A DNA stretch of 9,610 bases from CAZUZD01 sp964624465. Its GTDB lineage: Bacteria > Planctomycetota > Planctomycetia > Isosphaerales > Isosphaeraceae. Of this stretch, positions 6,842 through 9,610 are shown piece by piece. The stretch is taken from assembly GCA_964624465.1 (NCBI GenBank), contig CAZUZD010000243.1:1-9610 (forward strand), written 5' to 3'. The translations under genes were made by a program, and so were the position numbers. The notes under the pieces are model-generated. The model was not told where the DNA came from and searched no databases. It saw only the letters and a program-made list of their open reading frames with translations. Position 1 is the stretch's first letter; the number at the start of each line of letters is the position of its first letter.

Positions 6842-7543
6842 ATGCGCTTTCCATTTCCGGCAATCCGAGTGTCGTCGCAGCACAGGGCCGAGCAGCACCG
6901 AGGCGAGGGCATTTCCCCGGGCCGACGGGAATTCCTCGGGGCGGCGTCCGCCGCCGCGGCCGTGGCCTGGTGGGCCCGCCCGGCCGACGCCCAGGGCACG
7001 CCCCCGGGCCAGACCGGCGCCCGCCAGCAGTTCGCCCTGATCCGGAAGCATGAGAACGACCACGTCGCGTTCCTGGTCAACGCGCTGGGCGGGTTCGCCC
7101 GCCCCAAGCCGACCTTCCAGAACCTGGAGCGCCCGAACCTGGCCGATTTCGTGGCCGTGTCGCAGACGCTCGAGAACACCGGCGTCGGCGCGTATCTCGG
7201 GGCCGCCCCGGCCATCTTCGACCGGCAGCGCCTGGCCGCGGCCGGGTCGATCGCCCTGATCGAGGCCCGGCATGCCGGGTACCTGGATGCCTATCGCAAC
7301 CAGCCGCAGACCACCAACGTGTTCGGGGTCGAACAGAGCTTCGAGCGGCCGCTCACCATCGCCGAGGTCGTGACCCTGGCCGGACCGTTCATCGCCAGCC
7401 TCAACGGCGGCCCGCCGCTGGAATTCGACCCGAACGCCCTGTCGGACGCGAACGACATCGCCATCCTCAACTTCGCGCTGGCGCTCGAGTACCTCGAGGC
7501 CGAGTTCTACAACCTGAACGTCCAGAAGTTCTTCAACATCTGA
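6842..7543 (+). CDS. Tat-exported ferritin-like protein with permuted helix order
   Basis: Exported protein of 233 residues related to the Ferritin_2 (ferritin-like) family. SPGRREFLGAAS (25-36) carries a twin-arginine motif R28-R29-x-F-L. It is followed by an Ala-rich hydrophobic stretch and a likely cleavage site after A-D-A50, so a folded, metal-loaded protein is probably exported. Helices expected to bear diiron ligands are visible: KHENDHVAFL with E71-x2-H74; QTLENTGVGAYLGAAP with E111; SIALIEARHAGYL with E141-x2-H144; and ILNFALALEYLEAEFY (208-223) with E216 and E219. In the usual family order the LEYLEAEFY helix comes first. Here it is last, after the normal C-terminal segment FERPLTIAEVVTLAGPFI, and the protein ends ten residues later. 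ATG 6842 has AGGAGA at 6830-6835; an overlapping ATG at 6838 is in another frame. The PEP-CTERM gene follows after 143 bases. Iron oxidation, storage or oxidative protection is inferred, not shown. Confidence 0.88.
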   Translation: MRFPFPAIRVSSQHRAEQHRGEGISPGRREFLGAASAAAAVAWWARPADAQGTPPGQTGARQQFALIRKHENDHVAFLVNALGGFARPKPTFQNLERPNLADFVAVSQTLENTGVGAYLGAAPAIFDRQRLAAAGSIALIEARHAGYLDAYRNQPQTTNVFGVEQSFERPLTIAEVVTLAGPFIASLNGGPPLEFDPNALSDANDIAILNFALALEYLEAEFYNLNVQKFFNI

Positions 7544-7686
7544 CCGCGCCCGCAGGACGACGCGACATCTGCCCGCGAGGAAGGCCCCGGCGGCCCGGAG
7601 GGCCCTCCCTCCAGGTCCGGCTCCGCGATGGTCGCCCGGAGCAGCCGGGCTCAGACCGTCATCATCCCAATTCGAGAAGGACCCCG

Positions 7687-8586
7687 ATGAGTATGCTCCC
7701 GAGACTTGTTGCGATCTGCGCCGTGCTGCTGGTTCCGGGCTTCGCCCGGGCCGAGTTGCTGCTCGGCCTCACCGTCCAGAACAGCCTCGTCACGTTCGAT
7801 TCCGCGTCCCCCGGGACCGTGGGCGCCGAGGTCCTCATCAGCGGCCTGGCGGCCGACGAACGGCTCGTCGGGATCGACTTCCGCCCGGCCAACAACCAGC
7901 TGTACGGGCTGGCCGTCGGCGGCCCGGGCGGATCCGCCCGCCTGTTCACCATCGACCCGACCACCGGGGCCGCGACCGCGAGCCCGGCCCTGTCGACGGC
8001 CCTGACGGGCGGCTTCTTCGGGTTCGATTTCAACCCGGTGGCCGACCGGCTGCGGGTGACGTCGGACACCGGCCAGAATTACCGGATCAACGTCGACACC
8101 GGCGCGGTGATCGTCGACGGCGATCTCGCCTACGCGGCCGGCGACCTGAACGCCGGCAGCGTCCCGCAGGTCGTCGCGGTCGCGTACACCAACAGCAACG
8201 CGGGGGCTGCGACCACCACGCTGTATGACATCGACGCCAATGGCGGGCTCCTGGCGCTCCAGAACCCGCCGAACAGCGGCATCCTGAACACGGTCGGGTT
8301 CCTGGATGGGGCGGCCGCGCTCGAGGCCACCTTCGACATCTCCGGGCCGACCGGGATCGGGTACGCGGTGCTCAACGGCGTCACCCTGGTGCAGGTCAAC
8401 CTCGCGACCGGCGGCACTCAGACGCTCGGCGACATCGCCGCCCCGTCCGCCATCATCGGGCTGGCCGCCCAGGTCGGGGCCGTGCCGGAACCCAGCAGCC
8501 TCGTGCTGGCGGGATTCGGCGTCGCCAGCCTCGTCGGCTACTCCTGGCGTCGTCGGACGCACCCCCAGGTCGTCTCCTCCCTGTGA
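7687..8586 (+). CDS. DUF4394 protein with PEP-CTERM sorting signal
   Basis: Secreted, surface-sorted protein of 299 residues. A Sec signal peptide (MSMLPRLVAICAVLLVPGFARA, 1-22) has an A-R-A cleavage site before Glu23. Residues 23-260 form a DUF4394-like beta-propeller-type region with recurring units. Examples are VGIDFRPANNQLYGLAV, LFTIDPTTGAAT, FGFDFNPVADRLRVTSDTGQ, YRINVDTGAVIVDGDLAY and VAVAYTNSNAG, with a late IIGLAAQ. The C-terminus is a textbook PEP-CTERM tripartite signal: V-P267-E-P269-S-S, a short hydrophobic helix (272-286) and R288-R-R290, followed by nine residues. Exosortase is expected to cleave and sort it; no exosortase gene is in this window. AAGGA at 7677-7681 lies five bases before the ATG. 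The DUF4394 function is unknown; the family is largely composed of extracellular proteins. It ends 64 bases before the convergent msrB gene, with a hairpin between them. Confidence 0.95.
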   Translation: MSMLPRLVAICAVLLVPGFARAELLLGLTVQNSLVTFDSASPGTVGAEVLISGLAADERLVGIDFRPANNQLYGLAVGGPGGSARLFTIDPTTGAATASPALSTALTGGFFGFDFNPVADRLRVTSDTGQNYRINVDTGAVIVDGDLAYAAGDLNAGSVPQVVAVAYTNSNAGAATTTLYDIDANGGLLALQNPPNSGILNTVGFLDGAAALEATFDISGPTGIGYAVLNGVTLVQVNLATGGTQTLGDIAAPSAIIGLAAQVGAVPEPSSLVLAGFGVASLVGYSWRRRTHPQVVSSL

Positions 8587-8593
8587 TCGCCCG

Positions 8594-8621
8594 GGGGCGC
8601 GGCTGTCATCGGCCGCGCCCC
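8594..8621. terminator. Hairpin between convergent genes, possible bidirectional terminator
   Basis: A perfect 10-bp inverted repeat, GGGGCGCGGC (8594-8603) and GCCGCGCCCC (8612-8621), encloses an 8-base loop. It lies eight bases after the PEP-CTERM gene's stop and 29 bases from the stop of msrB on the other strand. It could end transcription from both sides, although no T-tract follows in either direction, so efficiency as an intrinsic terminator is uncertain. Confidence 0.55.
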
Positions 8622-8650
8622 GCTCCGGACGTCTGGCCAGGGGCCGGCGC

Positions 8651-9073
8651 TCAGGCCGGGTCCGGCCCTGCGGGCGCGGGCCGGGGTTCGAGCGCGATGC
8701 TGGCGCTGTTGATGCAGTAGCGGAGGCCGGTGGTGGGCGGGCCGTCGGGGAAGACGTGGCCGAGGTGGCCGCCGCAGCGCCGGCAGGTGACCTCGGTGCG
8801 GACCATGCCGTGGCTGCGGTCGGCGTGCTCGGCGACCGCGTCGGCGGCCGCCGGGCGGTCGAAGCTGGGCCAGCCGCAGCCGGAATCGAACTTGGCCGTG
8901 GCGTCGAAGAGCGGCTCGCCGCAGCCGGCGCAGCGGTAGAGGCCGTCGGCGTGCTCGTTCCAGTAGCGGCCGCTGTAGGCGCGCTCGGTGCCCTGCTGGC
9001 GCAGGACGTGGTACTGCTCGGGCGTGAGCCGGGCTCGCCATTCGGCGTCGGAGAGCTCGAGCGGATTGGCCAT
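8651..9073 (-). CDS. msrB: Peptide-methionine (R)-S-oxide reductase MsrB
   Basis: Cytoplasmic repair enzyme that reduces the R epimer of methionine sulfoxide in proteins, recycled by thioredoxin. The 140-residue product is of normal length for a stand-alone MsrB. Two CxxC pairs (Cys48/Cys51 and Cys97/Cys100) form the structural zinc site. GLRYCINSASIAL holds the catalytic Cys120, and SGCGWPSF holds the resolving Cys66, each three residues beyond the E. coli positions. GHLGHVFPDGP (102-112) is the usual active-site His segment. I chose ATG 9073 because GGGAG (9084-9080 on the minus strand) lies six bases upstream and MANPLELSDAEWRARLTPEQY is a typical MsrB start. A GTG at 9130 would add 19 Pro/Arg-rich residues with no homology. 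No signal peptide and no MsrA fusion are present. The last ten residues are a Pro/Ala-rich tail. Confidence 0.96.
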   Translation of the reverse strand: MANPLELSDAEWRARLTPEQYHVLRQQGTERAYSGRYWNEHADGLYRCAGCGEPLFDATAKFDSGCGWPSFDRPAAADAVAEHADRSHGMVRTEVTCRRCGGHLGHVFPDGPPTTGLRYCINSASIALEPRPAPAGPDPA

Positions 9074-9173
9074 GGGGGGCTCCCGGGTTCGGGCGGCCCG
9101 GGGGCGGGCCGGGCTCGCGGGGCGCCTCACGCCGCGACGCGGGCCGGTCCGGGCCGTCGGGCCAGTCCTTCCA

Positions 9174-9179
9174 ATTATA
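9174..9179 (-). promoter_or_regulatory. Perfect TATAAT -10 box, likely msrB promoter
   Basis: The minus strand reads TATAAT at 9179-9174, an exact -10 consensus inside GC-rich DNA between the receiver gene and msrB. No recognisable -35 hexamer lies 16-18 bases upstream, where the sequence is GC-rich. Transcription would begin near 9167, giving a leader of about 94 bases before the msrB ATG. It would place msrB on its own transcript, separate from the upstream receiver gene. Confidence 0.45.
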
Positions 9180-9213
9180 GGCGGGCGCGGCGGTTCGGCG
9201 AGGCGGGGCCCCG

Positions 9214-9610
9214 TCAGCCACCGGGGGTGGCGGCCGGCCGGAGGGCGCGCCGCATGGCGGCCTGGAGCTTGGCGAACTCGATCGGCTTGGTCAGGTGGGT
9301 GACGAATCCGGCCTCGCGCGAGCGGTGCAGGTCGGCCTCCATGCCGTAGCCGGTCAGGGCGATGGCCGGCGCCTCGGTGTGCCGCCGCAGCCGCCGCATC
9401 AGCTCCAGGCCGCTGCCGTCGGGCAGGCCGAGGTCGCTGAGGATCAGGTCGAAGGCGAACTCGCGGGCCTCGGCCGCGTGCTGCGCGGCGGCCACGCCGG
9501 TGGCCGTGGTCACCCGGTGCCCGCGCACCGTCAGGAGCCGTTCGAGCACGCGCAGGGTGTCGGCGTTGTCCTCGACCAGCAGGATCCGCAGCGGGGGCAG
9601 GGGGGCTGCC
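9214..9610 (-). CDS. Response-regulator receiver domain, 3' end of a gene cut by the window edge
   Basis: The frame is open to the window end, so only the last 131 residues are visible. After a linker AAPLPPL comes a complete receiver domain. RILLVEDNADTLRVL supplies the acidic pocket E13/D14 (numbered from the edge). ILSDLGLPDGSG supplies the phospho-acceptor D59, IALTGYG supplies T86, and HLTKPIEF supplies K108. It ends nine residues after the last helix. The Pro-rich linker and the absence of any output domain after the receiver fit the C-terminal receiver of a hybrid histidine kinase; a stand-alone CheY-like regulator starting just beyond the window is also possible. A GTG at 9549 would start inside the domain and remove its acidic pocket, so it is not the true start. 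Confidence 0.9.
   Translation of the reverse strand, partial: AAPLPPLRILLVEDNADTLRVLERLLTVRGHRVTTATGVAAAQHAAEAREFAFDLILSDLGLPDGSGLELMRRLRRHTEAPAIALTGYGMEADLHRSREAGFVTHLTKPIEFAKLQAAMRRALRPAATPGG

Noticed and set aside
7597..7608. 12-base perfect palindrome GGAGGGCCCTCC between the ferritin-like and PEP-CTERM genes
   Set aside because: It has no loop, no T-tract and no second copy. GC-rich palindromes of this size are expected by chance here, so I did not call a terminator or operator.
1..9610. CRISPR arrays, tRNA or rRNA genes, insertion sequences and integrases
   Set aside because: No regularly spaced repeats, no cloverleaf or rRNA-like stretch, and no transposase or integrase motifs were found on either strand by reading.

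Overview
The window is about 70% GC throughout. It encodes a protein with a C-terminal PEP-CTERM anchor, a Tat-exported ferritin-like protein, an isoprenoid-type gene set and the end of a receiver protein. This combination best fits a planctomycete of the Isosphaeraceae/Gemmataceae type. That assignment is inferred from gene content and composition, not from a marker gene.

Layout. (1) Positions 27-72 hold a strong terminator-like hairpin that closes an upstream gene. (2) Plus strand 228-2520 carries an NhaA Na+/H+ antiporter and, 40 bases later, a UbiA-family membrane prenyltransferase. (3) A near-consensus sigma70-type promoter at 2594-2622 precedes a tightly packed plus-strand set, 2686-6189. 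This set is a cytochrome P450, a single-domain squalene-cyclase/prenyltransferase-repeat protein whose ATG overlaps the P450 stop by one base, and a GT4 glycosyltransferase that overlaps the cyclase-like gene. (4) A 652-base stretch, 6190-6841, has no convincing gene but holds an AT-rich island with a sigma54-like GG-N10-GC element. (5) Plus strand 6842-8586 carries a Tat-exported ferritin-like protein and a Sec-exported DUF4394 protein with a PEP-CTERM anchor. (6) Minus strand: msrB (8651-9073) and the 3' end of a receiver-domain protein (from 9214 to the window edge). A 10-bp hairpin separates the convergent PEP-CTERM and msrB genes.

How the genes may work together. UbiA, P450, cyclase-like protein and glycosyltransferase are the activities expected of a pathway that transfers or cyclises a polyprenyl chain, oxidises it and glycosylates it. 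The last three are almost certainly cotranscribed and translationally coupled. The product cannot be read from the sequence. The glycosyltransferase resembles the exosortase-associated GT4 family, so a role in cell-surface polysaccharide is an alternative.

Most striking points. The ferritin-like protein carries a full set of candidate diiron ligands in the helix order B-C-D-A, as if circularly permuted relative to the usual Ferritin_2 arrangement. The P450 has leucine where the I-helix acid normally sits. The cyclase-like protein has a PDSDCTA motif that looks intermediate between the bacterial DxDD and the eukaryotic-type DCTA catalytic motifs.
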